Shown here: positions 1-7,016 of the stretch, piece by piece | Numbering within the stretch: position 1 is the first letter of the stretch | Layout: each line of letters begins with the position of its first letter | NCBI GenBank assembly: GCA_036524675.1 | Contig: DATDBU010000070.1 | Span: forward strand, 1 to 16,599 | Length of the DNA stretch: 16,599 nt | Reading direction: 5' to 3' | Source: DATDAW01 sp036524675 | GTDB lineage: Bacteria > Verrucomicrobiota > Verrucomicrobiia > Chthoniobacterales > DASVRZ01 | Program-made: the position numbers and the translations under genes | The notes under the pieces: model-generated | Seen by the model: the letters and a program-made list of their open reading frames with translations, nothing else | Database searches by the model: none | Told to the model about the DNA's origin: nothing

Positions 1-281
1 CAGCGGGACAGCATTCGTCCATCGGCGGAGCAGCGTTCGTCCATCAGCGGGACAGCGTTCGTCCATCAGCGGAACAGTGTTCGTCCATCAGCGGAACAGC
101 GTTCGTCCATCAGCGGAACAGCGTTCGTCCATCAGCGGAACAGTGTTCGTCCATCAGCGGAACAGCGTTCGTCCATCAGTGGAACAGCGTTCGTCCATCA
201 GCGGAACAGCGTTTGTCCATCAGCGGAACAGCGTCTTGCCGCGAGCGGAAAGCATTTTGCCGTGAGCGGAAAGCGTCTTGG
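1..281. repeat. 22-bp tandem repeat array
   Basis: About ten head-to-tail units of 22 bp run from the window edge to position 220, with no spacers. The unit core reads CAGCGGAACAGCGTTCGTCC, followed by AT. Units differ by one or two bases: GGGAC for GGAAC in the first and third, GTGTTC for GCGTTC in others. Three decayed 21-bp units (221-281), with TTGCCG in place of GTCCAT, close the array. The array continues beyond the left edge, so its full length is unknown. Because 22 is not a multiple of 3, open frames through it are periodic artefacts and I call no protein. The function is unknown; it could be a variable-number tandem repeat between operons. Confidence 0.93.
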
Positions 282-356
282 AACTCCGATTATTTCGTTC
301 CCTCGATGTCGCATCGAATCGCGCGAGGCGCCCTGGACTGCTGCGCCGTTTCGAGA

Positions 357-488
357 AGCTGGGGAGGACAGGCCGCTGGCTCCCGCCATGGCGGGACGGC
401 CCGCCGAATGACGTTCGAATCTGCAGACGTTCATAACTGACCGGCGAGCCGCCGGCTACCACAAGCCAGCGGCCTGTCCTCCCCAGCT
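357..488. repeat. MITE-like element with 25-bp terminal inverted repeats
   Basis: The left end (357-381, beginning AGCTGGGGAGGACAGG) is the exact reverse complement of the right end (464-488, ending CCTGTCCTCCCCAGCT), 25 of 25 bases. The 132-bp element encodes nothing convincing. Just inside the left arm lies a 16-bp palindrome, TCCCGCCATGGCGGGA (381-396). Size, perfect ends and absence of a gene fit a miniature inverted-repeat transposable element or a large REP-type palindrome. I see no clear target-site duplication. Confidence 0.7.
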
Positions 489-508
489 GCGGTGCCGCGG
501 CACCGCAG
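487..508. repeat. 22-bp perfect palindrome
   Basis: The half-site CTGCGGTGCCG is followed directly by its reverse complement CGGCACCGCAG with no loop. It overlaps the last two bases of the inverted-repeat element to its left. It could be a cruciform or a dimeric regulator site for the liv operon, about 115 bp before livJ. Which one cannot be told from sequence. Confidence 0.6.
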
Positions 509-623
509 TCAGGACGGCGTTCCGCGCAAAAAACACCCCTCCCACCCGCCGGATGTTGCGCATTGAAATATATTTGTTGCGTCCTTACCATCGGGCTGAG
601 ACACCAAGGGAATCGTTTCACTC

Positions 624-1766
624 ATGAACAAAATAGCCTTATCCATTTCCGCACTTGTCACTGCAGCCGCCCTCCTCGTCGCAGGGTGCAAACAAAAAGG
701 AGGAGGTTCCGCCGATGAGATTGTCATCGGCGATTTCGTTTCGCTCACCGGCGGAACCGCCACCTTCGGTCAATCCACTCACAAGGGGAACGTGCTTGCC
801 GTGGAGGAAATCAACGCCGCTGGCGGCGTCCTGGGCAAGAAAATCAAACTCGTCACCGAAGATGACCAGTCAAAGGCGGGCGAAGCCGCCACGGTCGTCC
901 GGAAACTGATCTCCCGCGACAAAGTCGTCGCGCTTCTCGGCGAAGTCGCCAGTTCGCGCTCGCTCGAAGCCGCGCCCATCGCGCAGCAAGCAAAGATCCC
1001 GATGATCTCTCCGGCGTCGACCAATCCGAAAGTCACACAGGTCGGCGATTACATTTTCCGGATCTGTTTCATCGATCCGTTTCAAGGAACGGTGATGGCG
1101 AAATTCGCACTCTCCAAGGGTTGGACCAAGGTCGCCATTCTCACCGACGTGAAACAGGATTACAGCGTGGGCCTGTCCCAGTTTTTCCGGGAGTATTACA
1201 CCAAGAACGGCGGGACCATTGTCATCGAGCAGAATTACAGCACGGATGACACGGATTTTAACGCGCAGTTGACCTCGATTCGCTCGGCAAATCCGCAGGC
1301 GATTTTTGCCAGCGGCTACTACACCGAAAGCGGTCTCATCGCGAAACAGGCCCGCCAACTTGGCATTACCGCGCCGTTGCTCGGTGGTGATGGCTGGGAT
1401 TCCCCTTCCCTCGTGCAGGTCGCGGGCGACGCCATGGAAGGCAACTTTTTCTCCAACCATTTCTCCGCGGAAAACGAGTCGCCTGTCATCAAAGGCTTTA
1501 TCGACCGTTTCAAAGCGAAATACAAAGAGTCGCCGGACGCCATGGCTGCGCTCGGATATGATTCCACAATGATTCTCGCCGACGCGATCAAGCGGGCTGG
1601 CACGACCGATGGCGAAAAACTGAAAGAAGCCATCGCCGTCACGAAAAACTACGAAGCCGTCACCGGCACAATCACCCTCGACGCCGAGCGCAACGCCAAC
1701 AAGCCGGCCGTCATCCTGGCCATTCAGGGAGGCCAGTTCAAGTTCGTGGAAACCGTTGCTCCGTAA
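624..1766 (+). CDS. livJ: branched-chain amino acid ABC transporter, substrate-binding lipoprotein
   Basis: This is the periplasmic binding protein that captures leucine, isoleucine, valine or a related amino acid and delivers it to the LivHM channel. The 380-residue product starts with a lipoprotein signal: a charged N-terminus, a hydrophobic stretch, and lipobox LVAGC with the lipidated cysteine at residue 22. The rest matches the Leu/Ile/Val-binding fold (Peripla_BP_6), with a typical opening IVIGDFVSLTGGTATFGQ and a middle part FASGYYTESGLIAKQARQLG. Length is normal for the family. It is first in the operon, 13 bp before livH. Whether the ligand is a branched-chain amino acid, another amino acid, an amide or urea cannot be settled from sequence alone. 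Confidence 0.93.
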   Translation: MNKIALSISALVTAAALLVAGCKQKGGGSADEIVIGDFVSLTGGTATFGQSTHKGNVLAVEEINAAGGVLGKKIKLVTEDDQSKAGEAATVVRKLISRDKVVALLGEVASSRSLEAAPIAQQAKIPMISPASTNPKVTQVGDYIFRICFIDPFQGTVMAKFALSKGWTKVAILTDVKQDYSVGLSQFFREYYTKNGGTIVIEQNYSTDDTDFNAQLTSIRSANPQAIFASGYYTESGLIAKQARQLGITAPLLGGDGWDSPSLVQVAGDAMEGNFFSNHFSAENESPVIKGFIDRFKAKYKESPDAMAALGYDSTMILADAIKRAGTTDGEKLKEAIAVTKNYEAVTGTITLDAERNANKPAVILAIQGGQFKFVETVAP

Positions 1767-1779
1767 GCCATAACTGGAC

Positions 1780-2718
1780 ATGGACGAATGGAGTAAGTTT
1801 CTTCAACAGCTGATCAACGGCCTGTCCCAAGGCTCCATCTACGCTCTCATCGCTCTGGGCTACACCATGGTCTATGGTGTGCTCCGGTTCATCAACTTCG
1901 CCCATGGCGACGTGTTCATGATCGGAGCCTACATGGGCTTGTATTTCCATCGCTGGCTCGAGCCGGTCTTTGGGAAAGTCCCGGGGCCAGTGGGCGCCTG
2001 TGTGATCTTGCTCCTTTCGATGATTTTCTGCGGGATTCTGGGTATCGTCATCGAATTCCTCGCCTACCGCCCGTTGCGGGCGCGTCCGCGGCTCATCGTG
2101 CTCATCACCGCCATCGGTGTGTCTCTGTTTCTGGAATACTTCTGCCAGTTGCAGTGGGTCTTCGGACCGAACCGGCAGCCGTTTCCGGATTTGGTGAAAA
2201 CCCAGACCATCCATGGACTCGGCGGTATCACGGTGAAGAACACGCAGCTGATCGTCGTCGGCGTGACGATTTTGCTGCTGCTGGGCCTGCATTTCGTCGT
2301 GATGAAAACCAAAATGGGGCTCGCCATGCGCGCCCTGTCGTTGAACCCAACGGCCGCACAGCTGATGGGCGTGAACACGAACGTCGTTATTTCGTTTACG
2401 TTCGGCCTCGGATCGATGCTTGCCGCCGCAGCAGGAATTTTCTCATCGATGTTGTATCAACAGGTGCAGCCTTTCATGGGCGTGACTGCCGGAACCAAGG
2501 CGTTCGTTGCCGCGGTGCTCGGCGGCATCGGCAACATTCCGGGTGCCGCACTCGGCGGGTTGCTCATCGGCGTCGTTGAAACCATGGTCGTCGCTTACAG
2601 TTCGATGATCGGAATTTCCTCGGGGTATCGCGACGCCGTCGCGTTCGTCATCCTGATCCTGATTCTCATCCTGAAGCCTTCCGGGCTCCTGGGTAAGGCA
2701 ACCCGGGAAAAGGTTTAG
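1780..2718 (+). CDS. livH: branched-chain amino acid ABC transporter, permease LivH
   Basis: This is an inner-membrane permease of the LivH family, 312 residues, the usual length. The N-terminal signature is seen as QQLINGLSQGSIYALIALGY followed by GVLRFINFAHGDVFMIGAY. Many hydrophobic segments follow, and a late glycine-rich loop (AAVLGGIGNIPGAALGG) is typical of the face that contacts the ATPases. It should pair with LivM to form the channel. It lies 13 bp after livJ and 17 bp before livM, so co-transcription is expected. Confidence 0.95.
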   Translation: MDEWSKFLQQLINGLSQGSIYALIALGYTMVYGVLRFINFAHGDVFMIGAYMGLYFHRWLEPVFGKVPGPVGACVILLLSMIFCGILGIVIEFLAYRPLRARPRLIVLITAIGVSLFLEYFCQLQWVFGPNRQPFPDLVKTQTIHGLGGITVKNTQLIVVGVTILLLLGLHFVVMKTKMGLAMRALSLNPTAAQLMGVNTNVVISFTFGLGSMLAAAAGIFSSMLYQQVQPFMGVTAGTKAFVAAVLGGIGNIPGAALGGLLIGVVETMVVAYSSMIGISSGYRDAVAFVILILILILKPSGLLGKATREKV

Positions 2719-2735
2719 CCGGAAGCCATTTCGAC

Positions 2736-3710
2736 ATGCGACGTTCCCATATTCTGCTCATCCTCGGACTGATCGGCAGCGGCATTCTGTCGTTCATGGC
2801 GCCGAATATCGATGATTACGCCGTCACGGTTATTACCCTGGCCGGCATCAATATCATCCTCGCGGTCAGCCTGAATCTCGTAAACGGGCATACCGGGCAG
2901 TTTTCCCTGGGTCACGCCGGATTCATGGCCGTCGGGGCGTATGTCTCGGCCTCATTTTCCATACACGCGGGTCCGTCCCTGTTGAAAACCCTGGGCGGAG
3001 AGGCAGCCTGGTCCACGAACGTCACGTTTCTGGTCGCTCTGCTTCTTGGAGGCATGGGCGCGGCGCTCGTCGGACTTCTCGTCGGTTTCCCTTCGCTGCG
3101 ACTGAGAGGCGACTACCTCGCCATCGTGACCCTGGGTTTTGGCGAAATTATTCGCGTCGTTATCCAGAATACCGACGCCGTGGGCGGCCCGCGCGGGCTC
3201 AACCTCATCCCGCCCAATACGAACCTTTTCTGGACGTTCGGTCTCGCAGTGGTGACCATTTACGTCATCGGCAGCCTCGTGGATTCCACTTATGGTCGCG
3301 GCTTTCTCGCTGTGCGGGATGATGAAACCGCCGCGGAAGCCATGGGGATCAACACGACGAAATACAAAGTCCTCGCGTTCGTCCTGGGAGCCTTTTTCGC
3401 CGGAATCGCCGGCAGCCTTTACGCGCATTACATCACGTACATCACGCCCGAAGGCTTCAATTTCATGAAATCCGTCGACGTGGTCGTGATGGTCATCCTG
3501 GGAGGAATGGGCAGCACCGTCGGCGTCACGCTTGCAGCCATCCTGCTCACCATCCTCAACGAGTTCCTCCGCGAGTTTGAGCAATACCGGATGGTGGTTT
3601 TCGCCTTACTGCTCATCATAATGATGATTCTCCGTCCTCAAGGCCTCCTGGGGGGCGTGCGCCTGCCCAAACGGAAGCCAAAATCCTCTGCGCCCACCAT
3701 CGCCACCTGA
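2736..3710 (+). CDS. livM: branched-chain amino acid ABC transporter, permease LivM
   Basis: This is the second permease, 324 residues, and the partner of LivH. Motifs typical of LivM are visible: NLVNGHTGQFSLGHAGFMAV near residue 50, a cytoplasmic loop FLAVRDDETAAEAMGIN, and the ATPase-contact loop VILGGMGSTVGV. The basic C-terminal tail (LPKRKPKSS) is cytoplasmic. It starts 17 bp after livH and ends 11 bp before livG. Confidence 0.95.
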   Translation: MRRSHILLILGLIGSGILSFMAPNIDDYAVTVITLAGINIILAVSLNLVNGHTGQFSLGHAGFMAVGAYVSASFSIHAGPSLLKTLGGEAAWSTNVTFLVALLLGGMGAALVGLLVGFPSLRLRGDYLAIVTLGFGEIIRVVIQNTDAVGGPRGLNLIPPNTNLFWTFGLAVVTIYVIGSLVDSTYGRGFLAVRDDETAAEAMGINTTKYKVLAFVLGAFFAGIAGSLYAHYITYITPEGFNFMKSVDVVVMVILGGMGSTVGVTLAAILLTILNEFLREFEQYRMVVFALLLIIMMILRPQGLLGGVRLPKRKPKSSAPTIAT

Positions 3711-3721
3711 CAGAGAACGCC

Positions 3722-4495
3722 ATGGGACGCCTGCTCACGCTCAAAGATATTTCGATCCAGTTCGGCGGCTTGAAGGCCGTTTCCGACGTCAACTTTTACA
3801 TCGACGACGGCGAACTCGTCGGCCTGATCGGCCCCAACGGCGCGGGGAAAACAACGGTGTTCAATATGATCACTGGTGTTTACACGCCGACCTCGGGCGA
3901 AATCGAATTCGACGGACAACGCGTCTACAAACAGCGCGCTTACCAAATCACTTCGCGCGGCATCGCGCGCACCTTTCAGAACATCCGGCTGTTCGATTCG
4001 ATGAGCGTCTTCGACAACGTCCGTTGCGCCGCAAACATGCATCTCGCCCACGGCATCGTTCACGCCCTTCTGCGAGGCCCAAAATTCTACAAGCAGGAAA
4101 CTTCCATCGACAAATCCGTGCGCGAACTCCTCGCCATTTTTAATCTCGAACGCCACGCCGATCTTCCCTGTCGTAGCCTTCCTTACGGCGACCAGCGCCG
4201 CCTGGAAATCGTCCGCGCCCTCGCGACGCGACCGAAACTTCTGCTCCTTGACGAGCCCGCCGCCGGCATGAACCCGACTGAAAAAGTCGATCTCATGAAA
4301 TTGATTCGTTTCACGCAGGAAAAATTCAAACTGGCCGTTCTGCTGGTCGAGCATGACATGAAAGTGGTCATGGGCATTTGCAACCGTATCAACGTCCTGG
4401 AATACGGCCGCAAAATCGCCGAAGGCACCCCGGCCGAAATCCAGGCCAACCCGAAAGTGATCGCAGCGTACTTGGGGGAGGAAGTTAGGAACTAG
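3722..4495 (+). CDS. livG: branched-chain amino acid ABC transporter, ATPase LivG
   Basis: This cytoplasmic ATPase subunit has 257 residues, the usual size. Walker A is GPNGAGKTT at residues 37-45. The signature loop is LPYGDQRRLEI, a form normal for LivG rather than LSGGQ. Walker B is LLLLDEPAAGMNP and the switch region is LLVEHDM. The last codons (VRN, then TAG) fall in a stretch GTTAGGAACTAG that resembles the start of the left arm of the following insert (GTTAGGAATTAG, 4498-4509). The insert may therefore have replaced the original last few codons. The enzyme itself looks complete. Confidence 0.95.
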   Translation: MGRLLTLKDISIQFGGLKAVSDVNFYIDDGELVGLIGPNGAGKTTVFNMITGVYTPTSGEIEFDGQRVYKQRAYQITSRGIARTFQNIRLFDSMSVFDNVRCAANMHLAHGIVHALLRGPKFYKQETSIDKSVRELLAIFNLERHADLPCRSLPYGDQRRLEIVRALATRPKLLLLDEPAAGMNPTEKVDLMKLIRFTQEKFKLAVLLVEHDMKVVMGICNRINVLEYGRKIAEGTPAEIQANPKVIAAYLGEEVRN

Positions 4496-4935
4496 CCGTT
4501 AGGAATTAGGAGTTAAGAAGCCCTACGAAACATGCTGTGTTTTTATGAACGAGTTTGCTGACGGACTGAAAAATCGGACGAAGCAATTGGCCCTGAGAAT
4601 CATCAAGATGTCGGAATCCAGCAAACGAAGCATTGCAGCGGATATTCTTATTCGACAGGTCGTTCGTTCAGGGACTTCCGTAGGAGCCAATTATCGCGAA
4701 GCCTATCGCGCTCGTTCCGATGCGGAATTCATTTCGAAGATGGGTGATTCGCTCAGGGAGATTGAGGAAACTGCATATTGGCTCGACTTACTCGGTGATT
4801 CCGGAATCGTGCCAAAACAACGACTGACCGAACTGGAAACCGAAATCAACGAACTCACTGCCATCTGGGTCACCATCATCAAATCAAAGCGCCGAAACCA
4901 CCCGTCTTAACTCTTAATTCCTAACTCTTAATTCC
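4484..4935 (+). mobile_element. IVS-like insert carrying an S23 gene, between livG and livF
   Basis: The arms are 4498-4518 and 4905-4925. The left arm starts GTTAGGAATTAGGAGTTAAG; the right arm is its reverse complement except at one base, where left G faces right T. In RNA that is a G-U pair, so all 21 positions can pair around the S23 coding region. The right side also has a perfect 14-bp tandem, TAACTCTTAATTCC twice (4908-4935). The left side has a near-copy of its own start overlapping the end of livG (4484-4495). Intervening sequences in 23S rRNA have the same plan: complementary ends enclosing an S23 ORF. That this unit is mobile, or is cut out of mRNA, is inference. Confidence 0.6.
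4545..4910 (+). CDS. four-helix-bundle protein of the S23 (23S rRNA IVS) family
   Basis: The product is a small all-alpha protein of 121 residues. The family hallmark is in the middle: IRQVVRSGTSVGANYREAY, then FISKMGDSLREIEETAYWLDLL. Proteins of this family were first found in intervening sequences of 23S rRNA genes. Relatives act as accessory proteins (Avd) of diversity-generating retroelements. The biochemical function of free-standing members is not established. The gene interrupts the liv operon, and its stop codon (4908-4910) lies inside the right inverted-repeat arm. It is more A/T-rich than the neighbouring liv genes. No reverse transcriptase or variable-repeat target is nearby, so an Avd role here is unlikely. 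Confidence 0.9.
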   Translation: MNEFADGLKNRTKQLALRIIKMSESSKRSIAADILIRQVVRSGTSVGANYREAYRARSDAEFISKMGDSLREIEETAYWLDLLGDSGIVPKQRLTELETEINELTAIWVTIIKSKRRNHPS

Positions 4936-4942
4936 TTTTGCA

Positions 4943-5650
4943 ATGCTCGAAATCAAAGACCTCGTCGTCAACTACGGTTCCATTGCCGCGCTGCATGGCA
5001 TTTCCCTCACTGTCGAGCCGGGGAGCATCGTGACCCTTGTAGGCGCGAACGGCGCGGGGAAAACGACGACGTTGCGCACCATTTCGGGCGTTGTCCGGGC
5101 TAAATCCGGACAGATTCTTTTCAACGGCGAAAACATCACCAATCTTCCGCCTCACAAGCTCGTCGCCAAAGGCCTTGCCCAATCTCCCGAAGGCCGCATG
5201 ATTTTTTCCAATCTGACTGTCATGGAAAATCTGCGCATGGGCGCCTATCTGCGGAAAGACAAACACAAATTCCCTGAGGATCTCGACTACATCTTCGCCA
5301 TTTTTCCGCGTCTCAAGGAACGCGAAAAACAGGCCGCTGGCACTCTTTCCGGTGGTGAACAACAAATGCTAGCCATCGGCCGTTCGCTGATGAGCGCCCC
5401 GAAATTGTTAATGCTCGACGAACCGTCGCTCGGCATTGCGCCCCTGCTCACGAAAACCATTTTCGAGAAAATTCGTGAGATTAACAAGAACCTCGGCATC
5501 ATGGTCCTGCTCGTCGAACAGAACGCCAATTTGGCGCTGGAAGCCTCCAACTACGGTTACGTCATCGAGACCGGCCGAATCATCCTCCATGACAATTGCG
5601 ACGCCCTTCGCTCCAACCCCCAGGTCCGCGAAGCGTACCTCGGAGGTTAA
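4943..5650 (+). CDS. livF: branched-chain amino acid ABC transporter, ATPase LivF
   Basis: This is the second ATPase subunit, 235 residues, normal for LivF. Walker A is GANGAGKTTT at about residues 35-44, the signature is LSGGEQQMLAIGRSL, Walker B is LLMLDEPSLGIAP, and the switch region is LLVEQNANLAL. The glutamine where LivG has histidine is usual for LivF. It pairs with LivG to power LivHM. The 447-bp gap after livG is filled by the S23 insert; without it, livF would follow livG closely as in other liv operons. Confidence 0.95.
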   Translation: MLEIKDLVVNYGSIAALHGISLTVEPGSIVTLVGANGAGKTTTLRTISGVVRAKSGQILFNGENITNLPPHKLVAKGLAQSPEGRMIFSNLTVMENLRMGAYLRKDKHKFPEDLDYIFAIFPRLKEREKQAAGTLSGGEQQMLAIGRSLMSAPKLLMLDEPSLGIAPLLTKTIFEKIREINKNLGIMVLLVEQNANLALEASNYGYVIETGRIILHDNCDALRSNPQVREAYLGG

Positions 5651-5671
5651 TCGTCGTCCGCGGCGCTTTTT

Positions 5672-5729
5672 CAAGGAGGGGCGCTTTTTAAGCGCCCTTT
5701 CTCGGGCGGTTGGAAACCGCCTCTCCTTG
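5672..5729 (+). terminator. hairpin cluster ending the liv operon
   Basis: An outer stem CAAGGAG (5672-5678) / CTCCTTG (5723-5729) encloses two hairpins. The first is GGGCGCTT, loop TTT, AAGCGCCC (5679-5697), followed by TTTCTC. The second is GGCGGTT, loop GGA, AACCGCC (5705-5721). The first resembles an intrinsic terminator with a short, weak U tract, 28 bp after the livF stop. The clover-like whole could also be a REP-type repeat that doubles as a terminator. Confidence 0.6.
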
Positions 5730-5857
5730 GTTCTCCGCTCGAAACCGCCGTGTTCAGTGCTGCTTCCCAAAGTATAACTGCTTCGTAATCCTTCCCCACC
5801 CACTCGCCTCGCCCGGTTTCGGGTTTCACGTTTAGGTTTTCAGGTTTACCCTCCTGT

Positions 5858-6358
5858 ATGCCCGTTTTCATCCACCACATTTTCATCTCGCCGGGACACA
5901 ACTTCTTCGGACGTCATGGGCAGGAACCCGGCACGCATGACATGATCGAGAAATCCGACGTCCCCGTCGTCGCCGGCAGCGGTATCGAAGGCGACCGTTT
6001 CTTCAATTACCAGGATGACTACAAAGGCCAGGTCACTTTTTTTGATTGGGACGTTTTTGACGCCGCGCGCCGGCACTTTAATATCCCTGACCTCTCTCCG
6101 TCGGCATTCCGCCGTAATATCCTCGTTTCCGGCCTAGACCTCCCTTCGCTGGTTGGCAGGCAGTTCGTGATCCAGGACATCCTTTTCGAAGGCACGGCCG
6201 AAGCCGCCCCTTGCTATTGGATGAACCACGTTGTCGCTGACGGAGCCGAGCAGTGGCTCAAGGGAAAAGGCGGCCTGCGTGCGCGAATCCTCCGATCCGG
6301 TATCCTGCGTCAATCGGCCGCCCCGGACCCCGTCACCCTCCTCCCCAGTCAAGGCTGA
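5858..6358 (+). CDS. MOSC-domain protein
   Basis: This 166-residue protein resembles the C-terminal domain of molybdenum cofactor sulfurases and YiiM-type proteins. Supporting segments are VVAGSGIEGDRFF (near 38-49), the core SAFRRNILVSGLDLPSLVGR (82-101), and EGTAEAAPCYWMN with the conserved cysteine at residue 119, followed by GGLRARILRSG. MOSC proteins move sulfur or act on molybdenum or N-hydroxylated substrates; which applies here is unknown. No strong Shine-Dalgarno site precedes the ATG. It stands alone between the liv terminator and the integron. It is short for the family but appears to be a complete domain. Confidence 0.85.
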   Translation: MPVFIHHIFISPGHNFFGRHGQEPGTHDMIEKSDVPVVAGSGIEGDRFFNYQDDYKGQVTFFDWDVFDAARRHFNIPDLSPSAFRRNILVSGLDLPSLVGRQFVIQDILFEGTAEAAPCYWMNHVVADGAEQWLKGKGGLRARILRSGILRQSAAPDPVTLLPSQG

Positions 6359-6595
6359 ATACCTGGGCGCTGACGGCTCCGCCACCACGGGAGTCCTTTC
6401 GAGGGAAGCACTTATTTTAATCCGCAGATTCCGCAGATGGACGCAGATTTCTTAAAATCCTCGATTCAGGCCTTCAAAATCTGCGAAAATTTGCCAGCGC
6501 TTCGCTTGCCCTTCGGGCTGCCCCGCCATCGCGGGGCAGGCTATCTCGCTGCTCGGTTGTGAAATCTGCGGACAATCTCTCTTCGTTAGATTTAA
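6359..6595. other. intergenic repeats next to the integron
   Basis: No gene is seen. A GCAGAT-rich run at 6419-6450 has three imperfect tandem copies around CCGCAGATT. An inverted partner lies downstream: TCCGCAGAT (6421-6429) against ATCTGCGGA (6564-6572). Between them is a GC-rich hairpin, CTGCCCCGC (6518-6526), loop CATC, GCGGGGCAG (6531-6539). This looks like a dispersed extragenic repeat at the left border of the integron. Confidence 0.55.
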
Positions 6596-6899
6596 TCAGC
6601 GTTTCCCTAACACCGTCGAATACAAAAACAACAGCGCGCTCAGCGCCTGATTTTGAGTGGATGCGGCCACGTCGCGTTCCGCGGCGAGATGGGTTAGAAA
6701 CTGGGTGACTTCAGCCGCTCCCATCTCCAGCGGATGCCGTTTCCCATGAAAAAGAATCAAGCGGCGGGTCCAATCGCAATAGGCCTGTTCGGTCCGGATG
6801 CTGTAATGTTTCAACCGCAAAGCCTCCCGAACACTCCCGAACGCGGTCCAGCAATTTAGGCTTGCTGGCTTCGTGATTTTCTGAAATCGTTCCGGCCAT
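6596..6899 (-). pseudogene. intI: integron integrase IntI, frameshifted and truncated
   Basis: Integron integrases are tyrosine recombinases that recombine attC with attI. Reading on the minus strand from ATG at 6899 gives MAGTISENHEASKPKLLDRV, then RE, then the frame breaks. The other frame continues with VREALRLKHYSIRTEQAYCD, a classic IntI N-terminal motif, and EMGAAEVTQFLTHLAAERDV, AASTQNQALSALLFLY, and stops after VLGKR. The break is caused by a near-perfect tandem duplication of CTCCCGAACA (plus strand, 6824-6842). A second copy at 10813-10971 lacks the extra 10 bp and stays in frame there, which proves the frameshift. The catalytic domain (R-H-R-Y) and the IntI-specific insert are absent: about 100 residues remain of the usual 320-340. 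Confidence 0.9.
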
Positions 6900-7011
6900 G
6901 TGTTCGTTTTATCATGTCCTCCCCCCGACTTTCCAGCCTGAATAGGCGAAACTTTTCGTTTTTTCAATCCCGAAATAGACGAAACAGTCTTTCGTCTAAT
7001 TGTAGTTGGGC
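6900..7011 (+). promoter_or_regulatory. probable attI site and intI promoter region
   Basis: The segment lies between the start of the intI remnant and the first cassette, where attI and the divergent promoters belong. It has a perfect 9-bp stem TAGACGAAA (6976-6984), loop CAGTC, TTTCGTCTA (6990-6998), and then GTTGGGC (7005-7011), which fits the core-site consensus GTTRRRY. The same layout recurs at 10972-11083, ending in GTTAGGC. Sequence identity between the two copies drops right at this core site, as expected if different cassettes were inserted there. I cannot point to exact -35/-10 boxes. Confidence 0.7.
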
Positions 7012-7016
7012 TCATT

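Larger units (their letters stand above)
282..623. other. intergenic region upstream of livJ
   Basis: There is no credible gene here. The stretch holds a small perfect stem TCGATG/CATCGA (303-317), the inverted-repeat element at 357-488, and an overlapping palindrome at 487-508. An AT-rich patch at 562-577, shortly before the livJ start, is where a promoter would be expected. I see TTGAAA at 563-568 but no convincing -10 box at the right distance, so I do not call a promoter. Confidence 0.6.

Noticed and set aside
77..265. Repeat protein encoded in the tandem array
   Set aside because: The frame only translates the DNA repeat. Because 22 is not divisible by 3, the frame rotates and any open frame here is accidental.
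1..281. CRISPR array
   Set aside because: Units of 22 bp follow each other directly with no unique spacers, and no cas gene is present.
3722..4495. Defective ABC signature in LivG (PYGDQ) and Gln instead of His in LivF
   Set aside because: Both are normal variants in the LivG and LivF families.
4545..4910. Avd of a diversity-generating retroelement
   Set aside because: No reverse transcriptase, template repeat or variable target gene is nearby.
6596..7015. Full-length start of IntI at 7015
   Set aside because: The part upstream of VREALRLKHYS in that frame reads through the attI region. The second copy shows that the true start is the ATG at 6899 in another frame.
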